Below, piece by piece: positions 16,757 to 24,996 of a stretch of 64,000 nucleotides of DNA; the first letter of the stretch is position 1, and every line of letters starts with the position of its first letter. Position numbers and translations under genes: made by a program. The notes below the pieces were generated by a model that was given only the letters and a program-made list of their open reading frames with translations, was not told the origin of the DNA and made no database searches. The DNA lies in assembly GCA_015207365.1 (NCBI GenBank), contig JADEXA010000034.1, forward strand, positions 1 through 64,000, written 5' to 3'. This DNA is from Vacuolonema iberomarrocanum LEGE 07170. GTDB taxonomy: Bacteria > Cyanobacteriota > Cyanobacteriia > Elainellales > Elainellaceae.

Positions 16757-17305
16757 ATGAAGAATAGAAAACGCCATCCAGATTCTGTTAGCTTTGATAA
16801 TATTAATAAACGCATTGAAGCTAATTTTTATTCGCAGAATAATCCATATTTGAATGAGCAAGAAAAGGTAGAAGTAGCTTCATGGTTTATGCTCCCTAGC
16901 AACGTATTTACCGTTTCCTTACTCCTTACTAGTACGATAGCAGTTTTTAGTCCGATACAATGGTTCTTTGTCATAGATTTTCCTATGTTGATGAACCTTT
17001 TGACAGGAATTATAAATTGGTATATGTATGTCAGAATCATCATTAGATTTTTAACTTTGACAATACTAAACCCAGTATTGATAAATATTTCAGGGATTGG
17101 AGTAATCGTTTTCCTTATTGCGAAAGGCTCATACTTATATGCAACGATGAATACACTAAATATCTTAGGAGTACTAGCTTTTATTGAGCCACATTCATAT
17201 TTTTACTCCTGCAAGAGTCGGCAGTACAAGATGAATTGTCAGTATGCTTTCTTTAAAAGGTTTTATGGATATCGGTTCCCATTTGAAGATGACTTTTGGG
17301 ACTAG
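16757..17305 (+). CDS. AT-rich gene for an unrecognised membrane protein
   Basis: A 182-residue protein with a polar N-terminus rich in Asn/Lys (IEANFYSQNNPYLNEQEK) and about four hydrophobic segments between residues 50 and 145. The C-terminus is aromatic and basic then acidic (YGYRFPFEDDFWD). Codon use is strongly AT-biased compared with neighbours, and there is no HIP1 site between about 16.3 and 17.8 kb, which suggests acquisition from another genome. I know no family. A weak purine run precedes the ATG. Confidence 0.6.
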   Translation: MKNRKRHPDSVSFDNINKRIEANFYSQNNPYLNEQEKVEVASWFMLPSNVFTVSLLLTSTIAVFSPIQWFFVIDFPMLMNLLTGIINWYMYVRIIIRFLTLTILNPVLINISGIGVIVFLIAKGSYLYATMNTLNILGVLAFIEPHSYFYSCKSRQYKMNCQYAFFKRFYGYRFPFEDDFWD

Positions 17306-17522
17306 AATCAGTTGCTTAAGTTGACTGGAAAGAGATGCAATCCAACAACAACCAGGCTCCCTTTGGACTAAGCTAAAGTGAGTCTAATAGAATTTCAATT
17401 CTAAGGATTAGAGTTAACTATGATGTTGAAAGTATTTTATGACGGATCCTTCAAGAGGCGACAACCCTAAATAACGCTGAAATGCAGCACTAGCCTATAA
17501 ATTTAAGCTTGACATACCACTA

Positions 17523-19208
17523 CTAAGGCGGTGGGAGTTCGCCGAGGATCGTGAAGCGGATATGGTTGATGGCGAGGTCGCCAATTGAAACTTCTAAATC
17601 GGCATTTGGCGTAGCCAGGGTTTCGAAGCTGATACCTTTGGCCATTTCGGCATGCCACCAGGGCAACCCCATGAAGAAGCGCGTGGGGTAGGGACCACCT
17701 TCCCCCACATCGTCCACATTGGACTCCATCGGCAACCAGCCGACACCGGGAATGTAGAACTCGATCCAGACATGGTTGTAGTCGGGTTCGAGCGGGAAAT
17801 GACGGCGATCGCCAAAGGGCGGGCATTTGTAGCGCCCCACCGTGCGGCAGGCAATCCCGTTCAGCCGTGCCAGGGCTAGCAACACGCCGACATATTCGCC
17901 GCAGGAGCCGATGCCCCGTTCCCACACCACATCAGGAGTATCAATGGCGGTAGTAAGGCCATAGGAGAGGCGATCGTAAACGCTATTGCGGATTTTGAGG
18001 AGCTTTCTTAACAGGTTGGTTTCGGTGCCGATCGCCTCCCGTGCCACTTGCTGGATCAGGGATGTCTCCATGGACAGATCATCGTCATCCACAAGATAGC
18101 GGGACTGATACTCCAGCGGCAGTGCGGGGATGCGATGCACATCATCGTAGGTGTACTGGTATTTAATCCCTCGCACTTCGAGTAAAGCTTTCCAGCCAAA
18201 GAGGTAGCGATCGCCCGTACTCAACTGCTCGAAGCGAAATACTGCAACCCGTTGCCCATCCTCAATCTCTTCAGTAAAGGGCATCCCCAGCGGCTCCACC
18301 GAGCGCAGCTTCTGGCGATCGGTTTCTGCAGGTAGCGCAATCCGCCATTCCAGGTCTTTCAAATCCACATCATCCAGGGGCGCAATTTCCTCGGAATAGG
18401 TCATCTCCAGCAAAAACCCGTTGGAGAGGGTCAGCTTGCGCTCCGGGTCGTAGTGGAAATGAAGGGGATGCAGGAAGGTACGATCGCGCAGGGTCAACTC
18501 ATAGGGCGAATCGAGATTGTTGGGGTTGTCGCGAATGTAGGGTTCCTCATTGGAATAGGCCACATACAGCGTGCCATGAACCGGGTGAAAGGCTAGACCC
18601 GTTGGCTCTTTGAATGGGGTCAGCACACTGAAGTGCAGCTCTCCAGTCGCGCGATCGATGCAGTAGACCGTTTGCTCGGTGCGATCGCATACCCATAGCT
18701 CCTCCTCCCGCACCGTCAATCCTTCGACCCCAACCCCCGGTGCAGAAAAGCGAGTGATCTCCCGGTGAGTTTCCGCATCAAAAATCAGAATGTAGCCGTA
18801 ACGCTGGCAGGCAACGTAAACCGTAGATTGCCAGACCGCAATACTGTCGGCTGGGTACGGCAACGCCACAAACAACTGCAGCTGGTCCAGGTCGTTGAGG
18901 GGGCAAAAATAAATGCCATTGTCGCGCGTCAACCAAAGGGTATCGCCTGCGATCGCCAAACCCGTCACATTCAGAAACAGGTCCCCCTGGTGGGCATTCA
19001 AAATGGTGACGCTATCCGTTTCTGGGTCAATTTTTAAGAGATAGCCCTGAATCGGGTCAGCCGCCAGAACAAAATTCTCCCAAAAGCAAATGCCGTGCAA
19101 CGCTTTGGCGACAATCGGGCGTACAATCCGGTGCTGACGGCCAAAAACGGGCAACACCGATGGATCAAGGTCGTCAGAAAGTGGAGAGGACGCGGGTTCC
19201 AGCAACAT
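17523..19208 (-). CDS. Beta-propeller plus transglutaminase-like protein
   Basis: A 561-residue protein with two parts. Residues about 25-250 are blades of an NHL/WD-like propeller (GYLLKIDPETDSVTILNAH, GYILIFDAETHREITRFS). About 390-530 is a transglutaminase-like cysteine peptidase fold with the full triad: Cys in GIGSCGEYVG, His in YNHVWIEFY and Asp in MESNVDD. There is no signal peptide. Proteins with this fold act as peptidases or amide-transfer enzymes; the substrate is unknown. The propeller probably selects a partner. Confidence 0.8.
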   Translation of the reverse strand: MLLEPASSPLSDDLDPSVLPVFGRQHRIVRPIVAKALHGICFWENFVLAADPIQGYLLKIDPETDSVTILNAHQGDLFLNVTGLAIAGDTLWLTRDNGIYFCPLNDLDQLQLFVALPYPADSIAVWQSTVYVACQRYGYILIFDAETHREITRFSAPGVGVEGLTVREEELWVCDRTEQTVYCIDRATGELHFSVLTPFKEPTGLAFHPVHGTLYVAYSNEEPYIRDNPNNLDSPYELTLRDRTFLHPLHFHYDPERKLTLSNGFLLEMTYSEEIAPLDDVDLKDLEWRIALPAETDRQKLRSVEPLGMPFTEEIEDGQRVAVFRFEQLSTGDRYLFGWKALLEVRGIKYQYTYDDVHRIPALPLEYQSRYLVDDDDLSMETSLIQQVAREAIGTETNLLRKLLKIRNSVYDRLSYGLTTAIDTPDVVWERGIGSCGEYVGVLLALARLNGIACRTVGRYKCPPFGDRRHFPLEPDYNHVWIEFYIPGVGWLPMESNVDDVGEGGPYPTRFFMGLPWWHAEMAKGISFETLATPNADLEVSIGDLAINHIRFTILGELPPP

Positions 19209-19497
19209 GGTTAATGATTAAAGAAGAAATGGATAGCACCCAAAGCAATTTCATAGGCCAACTCAGCCCATATCCAGCCGCACTCTGAGTCGTTACGAAT
19301 GAGATTTCTCACCGATTGAGACCATGTGAGAACCATTCCCTGCGTCTAAGCAAGGTTCTCGTTGCAGCGGCTCGCCAGGAAAGCAATTTGGCTTAGACTT
19401 TCTGGCACTCATCATAGACAAAAATCATCGCCAAAAAAGATTCACAGGAACGGTATTTTTGTCGCAGTTTTGGCAAACAGCAAAGACACCCTATATC

Positions 19498-20076
19498 TCA
19501 GGACTCAATGCGATAATTTTTTGCCACGTAGTAAAAGAATTGGTAGTAATCGTCAAATAGACCACTGGGCGATCGCCCTTCCCAGGAATACAACACCCCA
19601 TCCTGGGACAATCTCAAAGTCATCACACTCATATCCGTCCCAATTTCCACCTCCAGCTGTCCGGGGATACCCTGAGCCGTGACAAAATTCGGTGAAAGGG
19701 ACAGCCCCTCTGGTGTCGCTCCATCCCCATTCATTGGCAGCGACGCCTGACTAGCCCATCCCGTCATTTTCACCGCCTCGAAATTTGGATCCGAAAAAGC
19801 TTGTCCGTCGCGATCGTCGATCACTGGCGATGCAACCCAGGTGTCAGGGTAGGGGAAAACGAAGTCATAGCGAGGGTTTTCGTACTGCTCCCAATCAGCC
19901 GGCATGAGCCCATTCCCTTCACACCCAAGCAACCCTCCCAAGGTCAACCCCACCAGCAGATAAAGCCCTTTCCCAACAAGGCATTGAACCAGCGACCCCC
20001 CAGATTGACCCCGTTCTCTTGCCTTGCAGCCCGATGTAACGTCTTTTGTAAAGAAAGATGAATTGAATGGCGTCAT
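19498..20076 (-). CDS. Lipoprotein, PsbP-like motif
   Basis: A 192-residue protein with a hydrophobic stretch ending LGGLLGCEG, where Cys52 fits a lipobox, so export and lipidation are likely. The mature part begins NPRYDFVFPYPDTWV, which resembles the strand-loop opening of PsbP-type domains that assist photosystem II, though I would not assign that role. The start is uncertain because about 30 polar residues precede the signal helix. A later start is possible, but no better codon with a ribosome-binding site is seen. Confidence 0.65.
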   Translation of the reverse strand: MTPFNSSFFTKDVTSGCKARERGQSGGSLVQCLVGKGLYLLVGLTLGGLLGCEGNGLMPADWEQYENPRYDFVFPYPDTWVASPVIDDRDGQAFSDPNFEAVKMTGWASQASLPMNGDGATPEGLSLSPNFVTAQGIPGQLEVEIGTDMSVMTLRLSQDGVLYSWEGRSPSGLFDDYYQFFYYVAKNYRIES

Positions 20077-20139
20077 GCTGTTTTAGCTGCTAACTTAATC
20101 AGAACATACCTGGGTATTCACTACGTGTAATCACTAATC

Positions 20140-20490
20140 ATGGAAAGTCAACAGAAAAAGGTCACGCTTTATCTCCCTGACGAGCTGCACCACCAGCTCA
20201 AAATTAAGTCAGCTGTCGAAGCACAGCCGATGTCTGCCTTGGCAGAGCGTGCCCTTTCGTTCTATCTCAATCATGCCGACGTAGTGGATGCACATGAGGG
20301 TCATGGGCAGGTTCATCGAGTTTACAGTTGCCCAGGCTGTGATGGCTCTTATGTAATTCGTGATGGTGAGTTGGCGGCATTGACGTCAGGCTCTGCCATT
20401 CTCGAAGAGGGTGAAGAATTGTCGATGCCGCTTCCCGGTCAACCGATCGACTCGGATTTGACCGGAGAGCAAGAGCTAGTTCCTTGCTAA
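20140..20490 (+). CDS. Ribbon-helix-helix protein with CxxC motif
   Basis: A 116-residue protein. Residues 5-47 (KKVTLYLPDELHHQLKIK, then MSALAERALSFYL) have the Arc/CopG/MetJ ribbon-helix-helix pattern, so it probably binds DNA as a dimer. The middle (YSCPGCDGSYV) has a CxxC pair that may bind zinc across a dimer or form a disulphide. The C-terminal part is acidic. It precedes the ycf46-ycf35 pair in the same direction, 118 bp before ycf46, and could regulate it. No toxin gene follows, which speaks against a simple antitoxin. Confidence 0.65.
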   Translation: MESQQKKVTLYLPDELHHQLKIKSAVEAQPMSALAERALSFYLNHADVVDAHEGHGQVHRVYSCPGCDGSYVIRDGELAALTSGSAILEEGEELSMPLPGQPIDSDLTGEQELVPC

Positions 20491-20608
20491 GTCTGGCTGT
20501 TGAACTCCTCCTGTGTGAGTTGTGCGATTTGATTTCTGTTTGAGTTGATCGTCAATAGAACGCCTGACTAAGGGGTTCTCGTTGTTTTTCCAAGTTAGGT
20601 CAGCGACT

Positions 20609-22117
20609 ATGAAAGAAGAGCTCAGTGTACTTATCCAGGCTCAATATCCTCTGATCTATCTTGTGACCTCCGAGGAGGAACGATCAGAACAGGCCATCGC
20701 CACGATCGCCCACAGTAAGCCGCAACGCCGCGTTTATGTATGGACTGTAACCCACGGCATCGTAGAGTATGGTCAGCCTCGAAACGTCACCCAACACAAT
20801 ACCGTATCTCCCCAGACAGCAATTGAGTGGGTGATTCGTCAGAAAGAGCCTGGAATCTTTATCTTCAAAGACTTGCATCCCTTTATCGATAATGCCGAAG
20901 TCACACGCTGGCTACGGGATGCGATCGCTGGGTTCAAGGACACGCAGAAGACTATCATCTTGATGTCGCCACTGCAAACTGTGCCAATTGAGTTGGAAAA
21001 AGAGGTTGTTGTTCTCGACTTTCCTCTGCCGACAATGGGTGAACTGAACGAAGTTCTAACTCAGAAGTTGGATGAGACGCGAGCGCGCCGCATTAGCACC
21101 GAAACGCGCGAGAAACTGCTCAAGGCTGCTCTGGGTCTCACTCGCGATGAAGCAGAGAAAGTATATCGTAAAGCGCATGTTACAGCGGGCAAGCTGACAG
21201 AGTCGGAAGTCGAAGTCGTGCTCTCTGAGAAGAAGCAGCTCATCCGGCGTAATGGCATTCTGGAATATGTCGAAGAAGACGAAACGATCGACTCCGTTGG
21301 GGGTCTCGAAGAACTCAAGCACTGGCTTCGCCAACGCTCTAATGCCTTCACCGAGCGAGCCCGAGAATATGGCCTACCACAGCCGAAAGGGATGTTGATT
21401 TTGGGTGTGCCCGGTTGTGGTAAATCGCTCATTGCCAAGACGACATCACGCTTGTGGGGTTTGCCGCTGATTCGCCTGGATATGGGGCGAGTTTATGATG
21501 GCTCGATGGTAGGACGCTCCGAGGCGAATTTGCGGAATGCATTGAAGACAGCCGAGTCCATTTCCCCGGCTATTCTTTTTATTGATGAAATTGATAAAGC
21601 ATTTGCGGGCAGCGCGGGTTCCGCAGACTCCGATGGTGGGACGTCCAGCCGAATTTTTGGTTCCTTCCTCACCTGGATGCAGGAAAAAACGTCACCTGTG
21701 TTTGTCATGGCCACGGCTAACCGGGTCGAGCGCCTTCCCAGTGAATTCTTACGGAAGGGACGTTTTGATGAAATCTTCTTTGTTGACCTCCCTAATCCTC
21801 AAGAACGCCGGGAAATCTTTCAGATTCACCTATCCAAGCGACGCCGTGATATTGAGCGGTTTGACTTGGATCAACTGGTCAACATTTGCGATGGCTTCTC
21901 TGGTGCCGAGATTGAACAGGCACTGATCGCGGCCATGTATGAAGCCTTTGCCCAAGATAGAGAGTTTACCCAATTGGACATCATTGCCGCTATCAAGGCG
22001 ACGTTGCCACTGTCCAAGACAATGAGTGAGCAGGTCACTGCACTGCGTGACTGGGCGAGACAGCGCGCTCGACCTGCGGCCGCCTCCGTTGCTGAATATC
22101 AGCGAATGGAGTTCTAA
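20609..22117 (+). CDS. ycf46: Ycf46-family AAA ATPase
   Basis: A 502-residue protein matching the chloroplast/cyanobacterial Ycf46 family (MKEELSVLIQAQYPLIYLV). The C-terminal AAA module, about 225-490, has Walker A (LGVPGCGKSLIAK), Walker B (AILFIDEIDKAF) and the arginine-finger region (RKGRFDEIFFVD). The N-terminal 200 residues form a family-specific domain. Ycf46 homologues have been linked to photosynthesis and inorganic-carbon responses, but the molecular substrate is not known. The start at 20609 gives the conserved N-terminus; an in-frame extension to 20582 is unlikely. Confidence 0.93.
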   Translation: MKEELSVLIQAQYPLIYLVTSEEERSEQAIATIAHSKPQRRVYVWTVTHGIVEYGQPRNVTQHNTVSPQTAIEWVIRQKEPGIFIFKDLHPFIDNAEVTRWLRDAIAGFKDTQKTIILMSPLQTVPIELEKEVVVLDFPLPTMGELNEVLTQKLDETRARRISTETREKLLKAALGLTRDEAEKVYRKAHVTAGKLTESEVEVVLSEKKQLIRRNGILEYVEEDETIDSVGGLEELKHWLRQRSNAFTERAREYGLPQPKGMLILGVPGCGKSLIAKTTSRLWGLPLIRLDMGRVYDGSMVGRSEANLRNALKTAESISPAILFIDEIDKAFAGSAGSADSDGGTSSRIFGSFLTWMQEKTSPVFVMATANRVERLPSEFLRKGRFDEIFFVDLPNPQERREIFQIHLSKRRRDIERFDLDQLVNICDGFSGAEIEQALIAAMYEAFAQDREFTQLDIIAAIKATLPLSKTMSEQVTALRDWARQRARPAAASVAEYQRMEF

Positions 22118-22288
22118 CAGACTTTCCCGCCCTGCTCCCAACAGGGGGAAAGGCTAGCAAAACGCTAGCAGCCCAAGAAAAGATACCGCCAGACGCGTTT
22201 GCCCTCCAAAGGTTAGACAGTCGGTGCTCCAAACAAATCAAACTAACGTTGTCGTTTCTCTCAGTTTCTCAACAGGAGGAAATCCCAA

Positions 22289-22642
22289 ATGTCTCACTTT
22301 AGCACTCTGCGTACCAAGATCACCGATGCTGAAATCCTGAAGGCATCTCTGCGTGACCTAGGTATCTCCGTTAAGACCGATGCTGATGTGCGCGGTTACA
22401 ACGGTCAGCGTGTACGTTCCGATATCGTGGCTGTGCTCGATGGCGAGTATGACCTCGGCTGGTCTCGCAATGCTGATGGTTCCTTCGACCTGATTGCTGA
22501 CCTCTGGGGTGTTGCTAAGAAGCACAACCAAACTGAACTGATCAACTCCATCAACCAGAAGTACGCTGTGAACAAGACTTTGGCTGAGGTTAAGCGCCCT
22601 GGCCTGCAAAACGCTAACGTGAAGTTGGTTCTGCAAAAGTAG
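22289..22642 (+). CDS. ycf35: Ycf35-family (DUF1257) protein
   Basis: A 117-residue protein that starts MSHFSTLRTKITDAEILK, the signature of the Ycf35/DUF1257 family conserved in cyanobacteria and some plastids. It is soluble and has no known catalytic motif. An AGGAGG nine or so bases upstream gives a strong ribosome-binding site. It lies 171 bp after ycf46 in the same direction, and a terminator follows at once, so the two may be one unit. Function is unknown in the literature I recall. Confidence 0.93.
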   Translation: MSHFSTLRTKITDAEILKASLRDLGISVKTDADVRGYNGQRVRSDIVAVLDGEYDLGWSRNADGSFDLIADLWGVAKKHNQTELINSINQKYAVNKTLAEVKRPGLQNANVKLVLQK

Positions 22643-22666
22643 TTCATTTAAGCGTTCCCAATTTGT

Positions 22667-22696
22667 GGGCTAGCCTTTGAGGTTAGCCCTTTTTTT
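22667..22696 (+). terminator. Terminator after ycf35
   Basis: The stem GGGCTAGCC / GGTTAGCCC (one mismatch) with a TTTGA loop is followed by seven T. It lies 24 bp after the ycf35 stop. Confidence 0.85.
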
Positions 22697-22738
22697 GTCT
22701 ATGCTTGGATGGGACAACCATGATTTGGGACGTCAGAT

Positions 22739-23602
22739 ATGTCGCTTTTTTCTACAGCGCAGGTGGATGAGATTTGTCGCACGTTGCGAGACTGTGGAGA
22801 TCAAGCGGTATCGATGGCACAAACCAAGTTTCAGGTTTATGAAAAAGGCAAGCACGATTATGTAACGGATGTCGATCGCGCCCTTGATCAACGGCTGTCA
22901 GGAGCGATCGCCCATCTCTTCCCGGTGGATGGTGTGATTTCGGAGGAAAACCCGGCATCGCGCGATCGCTTCTCCACTCCGTCTGACCCCACTCAACGGC
23001 TCTGGTTAATAGATCCGCTCGATGGCACTGAGGATTTCATCGAAGGCAAGCTGCACTATGCCATCATGCTCGGTGCTTTAGAAGATGGCGTACCACAGGC
23101 AGGCTGGGTTTACGCACCAGCCTTTCAGCAACTGTATTGGGGCGGCATGGGGATTGGGGTATTTGCAGGTATGGGAAACGATCCCCCACGACTACTCCCC
23201 CTGCCCAGCTATTCCAGCCCTTCTGATCGCTGCACAATCTTGATCGGCATGAAGGATCAGCACCACTTTGGCGCGGCGATCGCCCAGCAGATTCCCACGG
23301 TTCAGTTCTACAGTATCGGCAGTTTTGGGCTCAAGGTCATGGAAGTGGTGCTGGGGCGTGCCGATCTCTATGTATACTTCAATCGCAAAGTTAAGCTCTG
23401 GGATACAGTCGGGCCATTGGCGATCGCCCGAGCGGCTGGACTAGAATGCTGTGATCCCGATGGCCACCCCATTCGCTTCACCCGCGACGCTGTCGACCTG
23501 ACAACCCTGGCCCACCATCAACCCATCTTCGTGGGATATCCAGAGAAAATGGCCCGATGGCGATCGACTGTCCAAAAAGCAGTCATGCCACTGCTTTTGT
23601 AA
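22739..23602 (+). CDS. Inositol-monophosphatase-family phosphatase (CysQ-like)
   Basis: A 287-residue phosphatase. Metal ligands of the family are visible: EEN (VISEENPAS), WLIDPLDGTEDFIEG (the DPxDGT signature) and the C-terminal LWDTVGPLAIARAAG. The fused spacing and ED in DGTEDF, not the TN or TNNF of inositol phosphatases, recall 3'(2'),5'-bisphosphate nucleotidase (CysQ), which removes PAP made during sulfate assimilation. Inositol or histidinol phosphate are alternative substrates. It is cytosolic, with no operon partner. Confidence 0.8.
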   Translation: MSLFSTAQVDEICRTLRDCGDQAVSMAQTKFQVYEKGKHDYVTDVDRALDQRLSGAIAHLFPVDGVISEENPASRDRFSTPSDPTQRLWLIDPLDGTEDFIEGKLHYAIMLGALEDGVPQAGWVYAPAFQQLYWGGMGIGVFAGMGNDPPRLLPLPSYSSPSDRCTILIGMKDQHHFGAAIAQQIPTVQFYSIGSFGLKVMEVVLGRADLYVYFNRKVKLWDTVGPLAIARAAGLECCDPDGHPIRFTRDAVDLTTLAHHQPIFVGYPEKMARWRSTVQKAVMPLLL

Positions 23603-23646
23603 GCCGCTTGTTCAGGCTGACACCCATTCTCTCAGAACCCACTATC

Positions 23647-23693
23647 AATCATCTTGTGAAACTCTCGCTCTGTGAGAGTTTCACAAGATGATT
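23647..23693. terminator. Perfect 20-bp hairpin after the phosphatase gene
   Basis: Arms 23647-23666 and 23674-23693 (AATCATCTTGTGAAACTCTC and its complement) have a 7-nt loop. It starts 44 bp after the gene. There is no T-tract, so termination is inferred from position and stability only. Confidence 0.6.
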
Positions 23694-23748
23694 CAGCATC
23701 AAAGGTTCTCGAAAAAATTTAGACAACCCTTACCCTTGCTTGAATATA

Positions 23749-23845
23749 TATAGCGGTGTGCAACCGCATCAAGTACAGAAATGGTTGTGTGTGGGCGCGA
23801 CGCGCCCACACACAACCGTACTTACCTAACACGCACAGCGCTATA
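23749..23845. mobile_element. Family C MITE-like element, copy 2
   Basis: A 97-bp element with 13-bp terminal inverted repeats differing at one base (TATAGCGGTGTGC and TATAGCGCTGTGC). Inside is a perfect 17-bp stem, arms 23783-23799 and 23801-23817, around a single base. Sequence and layout match the copy at 4646-4738. The rest of the 500-bp gap around it shows no gene. Confidence 0.75.
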
Positions 23846-24105
23846 AATTAGATAAATCATTATAATGCTCTGGAGTTGAAGCATTAAGAGCCAGCATCCA
23901 TACCCATCAACGCCCTCCAAAGTTCAGATTTCTTATTAATTGGCGTATCTTTCTACGTGGATGGGTAACATAATTGAGTTATAGGCTTAGATGTGGTGCT
24001 TCTAGCCTCCTTTCCCAGTGTAACGTCAAGCGATCGCGACCATGTCCCGCAGGTCGGACGGCGCCAGCCAGTACGTCTTATGATTCTTAGCTTTTTTTCT
24101 TCTTC

Positions 24106-24789
24106 ATGCAGACTATAGCTTTTAGTGAGATTTTTCCACTGTTTCAGTCCGCCAGCCCAGAAACGCTCGAATGGCTCATGTCAATTGCGGTGGAGCATGA
24201 GTATCCTGCCGACCGGGCCGTTCTGATGGAAGATGCCTGGGGCAATGCTGTGTATTTCATCCAGTCAGGCTGGGTAAAAGTGCGCCGGCATTCGGGTGAA
24301 GATTTTGTCACCCTGGCAATTTTGGGGAAAGGAGATTTCTTTGGAGAAATGGCCATTTTGGATGAGTCTCCTCGTTCTACCGATGTGGTTGCCCTCTCCT
24401 CAGTGAAGCTGCTCAGCATTTCAGCACAACGCTTCATTCAGACGCTGTTCAAAGATTCGCAGCTTCACCATCGGATGCTGCAACTCATGGTGCGGCGATT
24501 GCGCCTGACCAATTTCCGTTTTCAATTGCGCCACCAACCTCCTGCCATCAAACTCGCCAATACTCTGGTTTCACTTGCAGAAACCTATGGTCAGAAGTCT
24601 AGCCAGAGCATCGAGATCTTCAATATTCCCCTCAAAGATTTGGCCGATGTAGCGGACATCACCCTGGATGAAACCACCAAAATCATGGAAAAGCTAGACA
24701 GCAAACAGTGGATACGGATTGATCCGGGTAACCAGACCATCAATTTGGTCAACATGCGTCAGCTTTCGCACTTAGCAGGGCGCATTTAA
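24106..24789 (+). CDS. Crp/Fnr-family transcription regulator
   Basis: A 227-residue regulator. The N-terminal cyclic-nucleotide-binding barrel (about 15-120) holds GKGDFFGEMAILDESPRSTD, close to the phosphate-binding cassette FGExxLxxxxxRxxx of Crp, so cAMP or cGMP binding is plausible. There are no Cys clusters, so it is not an oxygen-sensing Fnr. The C-terminal winged helix at about 175-215 (PLKDLADVADITLDETTKIM) would bind DNA. It stands alone in its neighbourhood, and its target genes cannot be read from the window. Confidence 0.85.
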   Translation: MQTIAFSEIFPLFQSASPETLEWLMSIAVEHEYPADRAVLMEDAWGNAVYFIQSGWVKVRRHSGEDFVTLAILGKGDFFGEMAILDESPRSTDVVALSSVKLLSISAQRFIQTLFKDSQLHHRMLQLMVRRLRLTNFRFQLRHQPPAIKLANTLVSLAETYGQKSSQSIEIFNIPLKDLADVADITLDETTKIMEKLDSKQWIRIDPGNQTINLVNMRQLSHLAGRI

Positions 24790-24996
24790 GATCGCTCTTA
24801 CAGGTAACGGAATAGGGAATGGGGAGTTGTTATAATTCGGGGAATTTCCTACGACAAAATTCTGCCTGAGTATCCGAGCGTTAATCGGTTCAAATCACTC
24901 CATTTGACCGAAGATAGTAGACGAGCGGAACAGAAGCTGAGCCAGCATTTTGTCTCACTTGCCCCTGATGTTTTACGATGCGACATACTCTCATCC

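Noticed and set aside
24880..24910. GGTTCAAATC, resembling a tRNA T-arm
   Set aside because: The stem bases on each side do not pair, and no anticodon or acceptor arm is found around it.
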